Part shown: in pieces, positions 24,401-36,400 of the stretch
How the letters are laid out: every line of letters starts with the position of its first letter
Position numbering within the stretch: the first letter of the stretch is position 1
Origin: Chrysomallon squamiferum
Lineage: Eukaryota; Mollusca; Gastropoda; Neomphalida; Peltospiridae
Reading direction: 5' to 3'
Assembly (NCBI GenBank): GCA_012295275.1
Contig: CM022665.1
Span: 13,047,476 to 13,107,475 of the forward strand
DNA: 60,000 nt
The notes under the pieces: generated by a model
The model's input: the letters and a program-made list of their open reading frames with translations, nothing else
The model's database searches: none
Told to the model about the DNA's origin: nothing
Made by a program: the position numbers and the translations under genes

Positions 24401-27400
24401 ATGAATCATGGTGTAATTGTTTTGTAATACTGCCCAGTGACTGTGATTTTGCTGAAAGAGGTGGAAGTACACTTTCACTGACATCATTCTGACTCTTGTT
24501 CAATCCTCTGTCATCACCATAATGGACAGAATCAGATGACTTTTGCAATGCTCTGTCACTGATGGATACACTGGTCAAAATATTTGACTCAGGCATCTTA
24601 GTCTGAAGAGTGGTTTGATCTTCTGGTCCAAAAAATAAAAATGTAATACTGTCCACTGATGAATCTGTGGACATGGTCTTATCAGCTTCATATTGGTTCA
24701 TACAACCAGTAGAAAAAGATCGACCAATGGTTACATCTGGAGGAATTTCTGTTTCAATGTCAGACATAGAAGGAGAACGTTTTCTTGTAGCTCTGTCAGA
24801 AAATGGTTGATCTAAATACACTGGCCGGCCTTCACTATCGAAACCTTTGAAGAGCAGCTCAGATGTATCACTGATGACTCTTGGCAGTTGTTGATCTGAT
24901 TCAGTCTGTTCATACTTCATGGACTCAGAAAGGATGTCTTTCTGCAAAATATCATCTAAGTCCTGAAGACAAATTTCTCCTGGTGACAGTGATCTTCCAT
25001 CAAAAGAAGATGAAGTTGACGTTTCTTCATATATTTCAGATAAATCTTCAGTCTCATCAAATGAAGTATTACAAAGCTCAACCTGATTTCCTTCTTGTTG
25101 TACAGTATCATTTGCATTTTCTTTATCATCAGACACATATTGGAGAATTTCTATAGTTATATCTGGACATACTGATGTTTGCAGGACATCATCATTTTTG
25201 CTTCCATCAGGTGTATCAAAAAACTGCTGATGTTGTGAGAACATTGACAGTAATGTCTCATTTGAAGAATCCACATTCAATGTTCTATGAAATTCTTTTA
25301 ACATTGTTTCAAGTTTTCTCATACATTCTACTTCTGCAAGGTCATCTAAATCACCTGTTGATCTAGTTCGTCTACCTCTCAGTCTAAGTCCTGGTTTCTT
25401 CTTTAAATGTGCTAGAGTACTATTCATTGACTGGCTTACAGGAAATGGATTTTCACCAGTCTCTAAGATGGTGTCAATGAGTCTTTTTGGAAAACATCCC
25501 CTTTGTAAAGTTCTTCTTGAAAAATATTTTTTATGTTTTGGTTTCACACCTGCAGAAATGACTTTTCTTGTATTTTCATCTTCAGAAGATGGAGAGGCTT
25601 CACAACATATCTGTAAGTCATCATCATCATATACATTACCAGAATCCTTCAGTGATGATTTTCTGACAAATTTTAAATTACTGGGAGAAAGCACTTCATT
25701 TGCATCACTTACAGCTCCTGGTGTTGTTGAATCTAAATAGAAAACATCAATATCACTTGGTTGGATGTTTCCATGTTCAGTGAGTGATTTGTCAAATTCT
25801 CTGGCCCTACTGCTTCTTGGAGACATAGCATTTGACTCAATATCAGTAAAATCTGAGCTAATAGCTGAATCACTGAAGCTTCTGACTCTTGTTTTCAGTT
25901 TTTCAATTTCTTTCTCAATTTCTTTCTTCAGTTTCTCCTTGTCTGAATAATTTCCTCCACTAAGGTAACCAAACGACAGATTGGAATAAACTTTTCCAGC
26001 ATCAGTTTGACTCTGGTTTGATTTTGAGGGAAGTGGTAAGTGTTTTGAAAAGGTTGGTTTCAAATCACTGATGTTGGGATATAATTCTTTGGGTTCTACA
26101 TCAATGTCAATCATGTCCACAGAAAGCTGAGGCATTTCTGAGCTTAACAATCTGCATGCATCTCTGGGTGATTGCTGAGGGGTTCTGTAGAGGGAAGAAT
26201 CAGAGCTTCCACTAAGTGAATGATAAACATCATCAGAATCAGAAACTGGAGATCTCTGCTGAAACTGAATCATATAAGACTTTTCTTCAACTGTTCTGGG
26301 AGTGATGTTTTCTACATCCTTAATGCTTGCAAACGTTTTCTCTGATACTGAATCAAAATCATCTGCATTACCTTCTTTCTGATCTTGGTATGTTTGAAAT
26401 GACTCATCACCAATGTTTCTGGGTACTGGCTGCTCATCTGATACTGATTCTTGATCAGAAAAGTGAAGCTGTGAAACTGTTAACTCAATATTTGCATCCA
26501 GTGAATCTACGTGATCAGTTTGTTTTTCCTTCTGCTGATTTAAGTCTAATGTGTTTTCATCTGGTTGTTGCTTGCCTACAGCTGCCAAATTAGAATCTTG
26601 CTGCATAATGTCATCCAGTGAACTTTCATCTTTCTTTGATGTGAATTGTTCAGATTTTGTTCTCAGATTCTCATTTCTGGGGCTTTGCTGCACATTTTCT
26701 TTTAATGTACTTTCATTGTCTAACTCTTGATTGGTTTCTTCAATTAAAGAGCTCTTGCCATCTTGAGTTGCAGCAATTCTAGGTGTTGCAATCTTTTGCT
26801 GTTTAATATTATCTTCCTCACTATAAATGTTCTGTTTCTCTGAAGTTCTTAATTGAATGCTCTGCATCTGACTATCTTCTTCCTCACCTTCTGTTGGATA
26901 TTTTCCATCTTGGGGTGTGGAATCTTTCTTATAATGCTCTTTGTCAGGTTTTTGTTCCTGTACGTTATCACTTTCCATTTCATACTCTGGCTTTACCTTG
27001 AACTTTGCAAAGTGAGAACTCTGCTGCTTGTCATCTTCAGAAGTTAAATTTATTCCTCTCTGAACTCCATCAACTGTGTTAGAGTCCTGCTCCAACAAAT
27101 CATAATCCTCTGCAGCAAGTGGTGGAAAACCTGATGAAATATTTGAAATTGTAGGTGATTCCTGCAATGATTCCAAAGCTTTTAGGCTATTATCAGGTTT
27201 CTCAGAATAAGAAACAGTTGTTGAATTTTTATCCATCTTAACATTATCTTTTATAGCTGAGTGGTAACCATGCTCTGTATCATGATAATAAATGTCTGGT
27301 ATTTCTAAGCTAATGGACATTCCTGATTTTGAACCTTGCATCCAGGTGGTTGTCACATTAGTTATTTCATCATTGTCTGAAACTGCTGAAGAGAATAAAT

Positions 27401-30400
27401 TTAGTTTTGCACCTCCTGTTTGATCTACAGTGCTCTTTTCACCATCCTTTGTCTTACAAGGTTTCCTGTTATCTGAACTGTCACCAAAGTCACACAGTCC
27501 TGAAGAAACAAGAGCTGCAGTATCATCCATATTTCTGTCAGATTCTCCATCAGGATGTACTGCATAAGCCATTAAAGGTTCATCAGATCTGCCTTTGTTG
27601 TGTTCCCCTGTAACATCGTCTTCAGCAGAAACATTTTCTGTCATAACACCACCTTTATGCACTTTATTGGTTTCTGTCTGGTCAAATTTGTTTTCACTGA
27701 GATCATGTTTTTCCACAGAATCTAGTTGTGTCTGTCTATCAAACAATATTTCTTCTGACATTTTATCCTTAAAAGTTTCTCCTTTAGGTAATACAGAACT
27801 GCCTGCAAGTTCTTTTGTGTCACTGAATACCTCAGATTCAGACGTCTTTAAGATTTCTGGAGCATATGACTGAGACAGTTTCTGGAAATTTGCATTATCT
27901 AACATCACTGGATCCACACTACTTCCTTCCAACTGAATAACATCTATATATGGCTTTGGAACAGCACAACTATGATCCTGCTGCTTAACCTCAGTGTCTG
28001 GTGTCCTGTAACTGACTTTCTTCGCATTGGAGATACATGTTTCAGCTGCTTTAAGAGGAGGATCCACAGATGTTGAAAATTTTGTTTCAGAATCACCAGC
28101 CAGTAGTTCTTTTGTTTCAGAATCACCATCCTGTAATTTTGTTTCTGCATCACCAGCCTGTAGTCTTCTTCTTTCAGAATCATCATCCTGCAGTTTGGTT
28201 TCACCATCACCAGCCTGCAGTCTTCTTGTTTCAGAATCATCATCCTGCAGTTTTGTTTCAGCATCACCAGCCTGTGGTCTTCTTGTTTCAGAATCACCAT
28301 CCTGCAGTTTTGTTTCAGAATCATCAGCCTGCAGTCTTCTTGTTTCAGAGTCGCCATCCTGCAGTTTTGTTTCAGAATCACCAGCCTGTAGTTCTTTTAT
28401 TTCAGAATCACCATCCTGCAGTTTTGTTTCAAAACCAGCCTGTAGTCTTCTTGTTTCAGAATCACCATCCTGCAGTTTTGTTTCAGAATCACCAGCCTGC
28501 GGTCTTCTTGTTTCTGAATCACCATCCTGCAGTTTTGTTTCAGAATCACCAGCCTGCAGTCTTCTTGTTTCTGAATCATCATCCTGCAGTTTTGTTTCAG
28601 CATCACCAGCCTGTGGTCTTCTTGTTTCAGAATCACCATCCTGCAGTTTTGTTTCAGAATCATCAGCCTGCAGTCTTCTTGTTTCAGAGTCGCCATCCTG
28701 CAGTTTTGTTTCAGAATCACCAGCCTGTAGTTCTTTTGTTTCAGAATCACCATCCTGCAGTTTTGTTTCAGAATCACCAGCCTGGAGTCTTCTTGCTTCA
28801 GAATCGCCTTCCTGCAGTTTTGTTTCAGAATCACCAGCCTGCAGTTTTGTTTCTGAATCATCATCCTGCAGTTTTGTTTCAGCATCACCAGCCTGCAGTC
28901 TTCTTGTTTCAGAATTGCCTTCCTGCAGTTTTGTTTCAGAATCACCAGCCTGCAGTTTTGTTTCTGAATCATCATCCTGCAGTTTTGTTTCAGCATCACC
29001 AGCCTGCAGTCTTCTTGTTTCAGAATCACCATCCTGCAGTTTTGTTTCAGAATCACCAGCTTGTGGTCTTCTTGTTTCAGAATCGCCATCCTGCAGTTTT
29101 GTTTCAAAACCAGCCTGTAGTCTTCTTGTTTCTGAATCATCATCCTGCAGTTTTCTTTCAGCATCACCAGTCTGCAGTCTTCTTGTTTCCGAATCACCAT
29201 CCTGCAGTTTTGTTTCAGCATCACCAGCCTGTAGTCTTCTTGTTTCAGAATCGCCATCCTGCAGTTTTGTTTCAGAATCACCAGCCTGTAGTCTTCTTCT
29301 TTCAGAATCACCATCCTGCAGATTTGTTTCAGCATCACCGGCCTGCGGTCTTCTTCTTTCAGAATCGCCATCCTGCAGTTTTGTTTCAGAATCACCAGCC
29401 TGTAGTTTTGTTTCAGAATCACCATCCTGCAGTTTTGTTTCAGCATCACCAGCCTGTAGTCTTCTTCTTTCAGAATCGCTATCCTGCAGTTTTGTTTCTG
29501 AATCATCATCCTGCAGTTTTGTTTCAGCATCACCAGCCTGCGGTCTTCTTGTTTCTGAATCATCATCATGCAGTTTTGTTTCACCATCACCAGCCTGCAG
29601 TCTTCTTGTTTCAGAATCACCATCCTGCAGTTTTGTTCCTGAATCATCATCCAGCAGTTTTGTTTCAGCATCACCAGCCTGTGGTCTTCTTGTTTCAGCA
29701 TCACCGGCCTGCAGTCTTCTTGTTTCAGAATCGCCATCCTGCAGTTTTGTTTCAGAATCACCAGCCTGGAGTCTTCTTGTTTCAGAATCGCCATCCTTCA
29801 GTTTTGTTTCAGAATCACCATCATTCAGTTTTGTTTCAGAATCACCAGCCTGTGGTCTTCTTGTTTCAGAATCGCCATCCTGCAGTTTTGTTTCAGCATC
29901 ACCAGCCTGTAGTTCTTTTCTTTCAGAATCACCATCCTGGAGATTTGTTTCAGAATCACCAGCCTGTAGTCTTCTTGTTTCAGAATCGCCATCCTGCAGT
30001 TTTGTTTCAGCATCAGCAGCCTGTAGTTCTTTTCTTTCAGAATCACCAGCCTGTAGTCTTCTTGTTTCAGAATCACCATCCTTCAGTTTTGTTTCAGAAT
30101 CACCAGCCTGTGGTCTTCTTGTTTCAGCATCACCGGCCTGCAGTCTTCTTGTTTCAGAATCGCCATCCTGCAGTTTTGTTTCAGAATCACCAGCCTGTGG
30201 TCTTCTTGTTTCAGAATCGCCATCCTGCAGTTTTGTTTCAGAATGACCAGCCTGTAGTCTTCTTGGTTCAGAATCGCCATCCTGCAGTTTTGTTTCAGCA
30301 TCACCAGCCTGTGGTCTTCTTGTTTCAGAATCGCCATCCTGCAGTTTTGTTTCAGAATCACCAGCCTGTAGTTTTGTTTCAGCATCACCAGCCTGTAGTT

Positions 30401-33400
30401 CTTTTGTTTCAGAATCACCATCCTGCAGTTTTGTTTCAGAATCACCAGCAGTTTTGTTTCAGCATCACCAGCCTGTAGTCTTGTTTCAGAATCACCATCC
30501 TGCAGTTTTGTTTCAGAATCACCAGCCTGTAGTCTTCTTGTTTCAGAATCGCCATCCTGCAGTTTTGTTTCAGAATCACCAGCCTGTAGTCTTCTTGTTT
30601 CAGAATCGCCATCCTGCAGTTTTGTAGTCTTCTTTTCAGAATCATCCTGCAGTTTTGTTTCAGCATCACCAGCCTGTAGTTCTTTTCTTTCAGAATAAAC
30701 ATCCTGCAGTTTTGTTTCAGAATCACCTTGTAGTTCCTTTCAGAATAAAGTCAGTTTTGTTTTGTTTCTGAATCATCATCCTGCAGTTTTGTTTCAGAAT
30801 CACCAGCCTGGAGTCTTCTTGTTTCAGAATCACCATCCTTCAGTTTTGTTTCAGAATCACCAGCCTGGAGTCTTCTTGTTTCAGAATTGCCATCCTGCAG
30901 TTTTCTTTCAGCATCACCAGCTTGTAGTTCTTTTCTTTCAGAATCACCATCCTGCAGTTTTGTCTCAGCATCACCAGCCTGTAGTCTTCTTGTTTCAGAA
31001 TCGCCATCCTGCAGTCTTCTTGTTTCAGAATCACCATCCTGCAGTTTTGTTTCAGAATCACCAGCCTGTGGTCTTCTTGTTTCAGAATCGCCATCCTGCA
31101 GTTTTGTTTCAGAATGACCAGCCTGTAGTCTTCTTGGTTCAGAATCGCCATCCTGCAGTTTTGTTTCAGCATCACCAGCCTGTGGTCTTCTTGTTTCAGA
31201 ATCGCCATCCTGCAGTTTTGTTTCAGAATCACCAGCCTGTAGTTTTGTTTCAGCATCACCAGCCTGTAGTTCTTTTGTTTCAGAATCACCATCCTGCAGT
31301 TTTGTTTCAGAATCACCAGCCTGTAGTCTTCTTGTTTCAGAATCACCATCCTGCAGATTTGTTTCAGAATCACCAGCCTGTAGTCTTCTTGTTTCAGAAT
31401 CGCCATCCTGCAGTTTTGTTTCAGCATCACCAGCCTGTAGTCTTCTTGTTTCAGAATCGCCATCCTGCAGTTTTGTTTCAGCATCACCAGCTTGTAGTTC
31501 TTTTCTTTCAGAATCAACATCCTGCAGTTTTGTTTCAGAATCACCAGCCTGTAGTCTTGTTTCTGAATCATCATCCTGCAGTTTTGTTTCAGCATCACCA
31601 GCCTGCAGTCTTCTTGTTTCTGAATCATCATCCTGCAGTTTTGTTTCAGCATCACCAGCCTGGAGTCTTCTTGTTTCAGAATCACCAGCCTGCAGTTTTG
31701 TTTCTGAATCATCATCCTGCAGTTTTGTTTCTGAATCATCATCCTGCAGTTTTGTTTCAGCATCAACGGCCTGCAGTCTTCTGGTTTCAGAACCGCCATC
31801 CTGCAGTTTTGTTTCAGCATCACCGGCCTGCGGTCCTCTTGTTTCTGAATCGCCATCCTGCAGTTTTATTTCAGCATCACCAGCCTGCTGGAGTCTTCTT
31901 GTTTCAGAATCACCATCCTGCAGTTTTGTTTCAGAATCACCAGCCTGTGGTCTTCTTGGTTCAGAATCGCCATCCTGCAGTTTTGTTTCAGCATCAACAG
32001 CCTGCAGTCTTCTTCTTTCAGAATCGCCATCCTGCAGTTTTGTTTCAGCATCACCAGCCTGTGGTCTTCTTGTTTCTGAATCGCCATCCTGCAGTTTTGT
32101 TTCAGCATCACCAGCCTGGAGTCTTCTTGTTTCAGAATCATCATCCTGCAGTTTTGTTTCACCATCACTAGCCTGTGGTCTTCTTGTTTCAGCATCACCG
32201 GCCTGCAGTCTTCTTGTTTCTGAATCATCATCCTGTAGTTTTGTTTCAGCATCAACAGCCTCCGGTCTTCTTGTTTCAGAATCAGCATCCTGCAGTTTTG
32301 TTTCAGAATCCTCAGCCTGCGGTCTTCTTGTTTCAGAATCATCATCCTGCAGTTTTGTTTCAGCATCACTAGCCTGTGGTCTTCTTGTTTCAGCATCACC
32401 GGCCTGCAGTCTTCTTGTTTCTGAATCATCATCCTGCAGTTTTGTTTCAGCATCACCAGCCTGCAGTCTTCTTGTTTCAGAATCACCATCCTGCAGTTTT
32501 GTTTCTGAATCATCATCCAGCAGTTTTGTTTCAGCATCACCAGCCTGTGGTCTTCTTGTTTCAGCATCACCAGCCTGCAGTCTTCTTGTTTCTGAATCAT
32601 CATCCCAGTTTTGTTTCCATCACTAGCTGTGGTCTTTTGTTTCAGAATCACCAGCAGATTTGTTTCAGAATCTTCTTGTTTCAGAATCATCATCCTGCAG
32701 TTTTGTTTCTGAATCGTTATCCAGCAGTTTTGTTTCAGCATCACCAGCCTGTGGTCTTCTTGTTTCAGAATCACCATCCTGCAGTTTTGTTTCAGCATCA
32801 CCAGCCTGCGGTCTTCTTGCTTCAGAATCATCATCCTGCAGTTTTGTTTCAGCATCATCAGCCTGCGGTCTTCTTGTTTCAGAATCATCATCCTGCAGTT
32901 TTGTTTCAGCATCATCAGCCTGCGGTCTTCTTGTTTCAGAATCAGCATCCTGCAGTTTTGTTTCTGAATCATCATCCAGCAGTTTTGTTTCAGCATCACC
33001 AGCCTGTGGTCTTCTTGTTTCAGCATCACCAGCCTGCAGTCTTCTTGTTTCTGAATCATCATCCTGCAGTTTTGTTTCAGCATCACTAGCCTGTGGTCTT
33101 CTTGTTTCAGCATCACCAGCCAGTAGTCTTCTTGTTTCAGAATCATCATCCTGCAGTTTTGTTTCTGAATCGTTATCCAGCAGTTTTGTTTCAGCATCAC
33201 CAGCCTGTGGTCTTCTTGTTTCAGAATCACCATCCTGCAGTTTTGTTTCAGCATCACCAGCCTGCGGTCTTCTTGTTTCAGAATCACCAGCCTGTGGTCT
33301 TCTTGTTTCAGCATCACCAGCCTGCAGTCTTCTTGTTTCTGAATCATCATCCCGCAGTTTTGTTTCAGCATCACTAGCCTGTGGTCTTCTTGTTTCAGCA

Positions 33401-36400
33401 TCACCAGCCAGTAGTCTTCTTGTTTCAGAATCATCATCCTGCAGTTTTGTTTCTGAATCGTTATCCAGCAGTTTTGTTTCAGCATCACCAGCCTGTGGTC
33501 TTCTTGTTTCAGAATCACCATCCTGCAGTTTTGTTTCAGCATCACCAGCCTGCGGTCTTCTTGTTTCAGAATCATCATCCTGCAGTTTTGTTTCAGCATC
33601 ATCAGCCTGCGGTCTTCTTGTTTCAGAATCAGCATCCTGCAGTTTTGTTTCTGAATCATCATCCAGCAGTTTTGTTTCAGCATCACCAGCATGTGGTCTT
33701 CTTGTTTCAGCATCACCAGCCTGCAGTCTTCTTGTTTCTGAATCATCATCCTGCAGTTTTGTTTCAGCATCAACAGCCTGCGGTCTTCTTGTTTCAGAAT
33801 CAGCATCCTGCAGTTTTGTTTCAGAATCCTCAGCCTGCGGTCTTCTTGTTTCAGAATCATCATCCTGCAGTTTTGTTTCAGCATCACTAGCCTGTGGTCT
33901 TCTTGTTTCAGCATCACCGGCCTGCAGTCTTCTTGTTTCTGAATCATCATCCTGCAGTTTTGTTTCAGCATCACCAGCCTGCGGTCTTCTTGTTTCAGAA
34001 TCAGCATCCTGCAGTTTTGTTTCAGAATCCTCAGCCTGCAGTCCTCTTGTTTCAAAATCATCATTCTGCATGCTGCTTGTAAAATCATGAATATCTAGTA
34101 GTTCTTTTATTTCAAGATTATCATCCTGCAGTCCACTTGTTTCAGAATTTTTCATTTCATCTCCATGTGGATGCTGTTTTGATCCTAATGTTTTGTCTAA
34201 GACTGACTGTTGAGATTTCACTGGCTGTTCCGAACTATCTTTTAACTGGTCAAAACTTTCTTTCTGTTCATGATTATCCATTGTGATATTTACAGTTTCT
34301 GTGATTATCTTCAGACTCTCATCACCACTACCATCACTAACTGCCTCTTTGTCTGTTGGAAGAGAATGTTCATCACTGTATGATGATGACTCATCCGTTA
34401 CCATTTCCTCACCCATCTCAAAACATGTCCATTTTGATCCAACCATTGGAAGATCAGCTTTCTCAAGCAACTCCTTGACTACACCATCACCACACTCAAC
34501 AACAGTTTCTCTGAGAACTCTTTCTTCTTCATCAGTTTGTTCCAGAACATCTGAATGATCTATCTCCTCTGATGGTTTCTGCATAGCGAATGATTCAGAG
34601 TCACAGTTTTCTTTCTTTGATTCACTTTCAGTGATAGTTTTGTTTATGCTTGGGACATAATTACCAGTGATGTAAACTATACTCTCAGTGATTACAACTT
34701 CATCTTCACTTGAAGTCCCAGAACCTTCTGACTGTTCACTGCTAATTGGGTGCTTTTCAAGAGCAGTTCTCTTCCTCTTATGTTCATCTTTAGCAAACAA
34801 CCCACCTTTCTCTTCTGAGTAATCTTGTTTGTCAGTCACTGATTTTGAGGACAATTCTGATTGGCTAAGAGATATTTTGATGTTTTTACCATTACCATCA
34901 TCCATTGGATAAGAAACAATTTCTGTAACAAATGTCTGCATTTCCTCATCATTTGTATTAACATTTTCAGTCAATTCAGTTTTAGGATAAACATCATTTG
35001 TTACATTTTTGTAAGTATCTATCGCAGGTTGAGACTCTTCATGATATTTCATGTATGGAAATGTTTCAATTGTGATTATTTCACTATTTTCACTTAGATC
35101 TGATGATTTTCCATCTGCTTGAACACCAGTCTTCTGTGTGGAAATGTCAGTTTCAGCAAACTGTTCATTGTCTTTGTTATCTGTTGTAAGAAATGAACTT
35201 TGAAGTTCTTCTTCTGTCTCCATGTCTAAACTGCTTTGTTTTCTTATTTCTTTATTATCTTGACCTGCTACAAAATAAGTAACAGTTTCTGTCACCAGTG
35301 TTTCATTATCATCTTGTTTATTTTCATTGTCAGTATCTGATTCTGCTGAAAATACATTTGTGGCTACTGATAACAAATCCATGGCTGTTTGTTGTTGATC
35401 AGTTACCTGTTGTTTGCTGTCAGATGTTGGTCTACTGATGATTTCTTCCTGAATGTAAGAAACTGTCTCAGTGCTGACTGTTTGTGGTTCATCTTCATAG
35501 TCAGCATCTAGTGTATTTTTATCATTTGATAATATTACTGGATCAGTGACTTTTTCCATATTTCTAAATGGCTTGTCAAATTCATTGCTACCTTTATCTG
35601 CCATATATGTAATGGTTTCTGTGATGAAAATTTCATTTTCTTCTTCACTGTTTTCACTTGTTGATTCTTCACTTCTGGGATGTGATGGAAGCATACTGTC
35701 CTCCATTACTGCTGTATCACACTGCTCCTTCTTCTCTAATAAATCTTGACTCAGTTTATCAAGTTTTTTTGATGATTCAGCTTCCTTAGGCTTTTGTTGA
35801 TCCATTCTTGCTAACGTGCTGATTTCAGTGTCATTTGTTTTAAAGATAACAGTTTGTTGATCATCTATTGATGCTGGTGGATGAAGAGCTGTTTGTTCCT
35901 GTAGCAGCTGTTCATCTGTTCTAGAAGGTTCAGTAGTGTTATCTTCTGTCACATACATGACAGTTTCTATGATGAAAGTTTCTTCTTCCTCATTGCTCAC
36001 TGCACTCTCATCTTTATCAAAAGATTTTAGTTTCTGATGCTCATATACATTTTGCAGGCCACTACTTGAAGACTGACCAATGTCTTCAGTGTTATCAAGG
36101 TCAGTTACATAAGTAAAAATTTCAGTAACAACATCTCTATCAGATTCTATATTTTTGGCTTGATCAAGTGTTGGCTGAAAAGTAATGTCCTTTTCTTCTT
36201 TTCCTTCTTTTTGATCATTTCCAGTAGATTTTATGATTTCTAGATCTTCTGTTACATGTGTTACAGTTTCAAGATCGTCTGTAATATTGTCATTATAAAC
36301 AGAACGTATATGCTGGAAAGTTATGTCCATGTTTTCTTTTTCTTCTTGCTGGTCCATTTCAGATGATTTAACACATTCTATGTGTTCTGTCACAAATGTT

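Noticed and set aside
28085-34062. CRISPR-like array
   Set aside because: The units are contiguous coding modules without unique spacers, in a spliced eukaryotic gene.
28397-34088. Minus-strand frames of the ILKQNCRM/ILKQED type
   Set aside because: This is the shifted frame of the same array. Only the DxETRR/DxETKL frame joins the long unique frames on both sides, allowing for the frame breaks noted.
28027-34090. Long plus-strand reading frames (up to about 800 codons) of SESPSCSFVS and FQNHHPAVLF type, overlapping the array
   Set aside because: They are antisense shadows of the 57-bp satellite. The unit has no stop in several frames, so all of them stay open. They end near the array boundaries and have no splice or start context.
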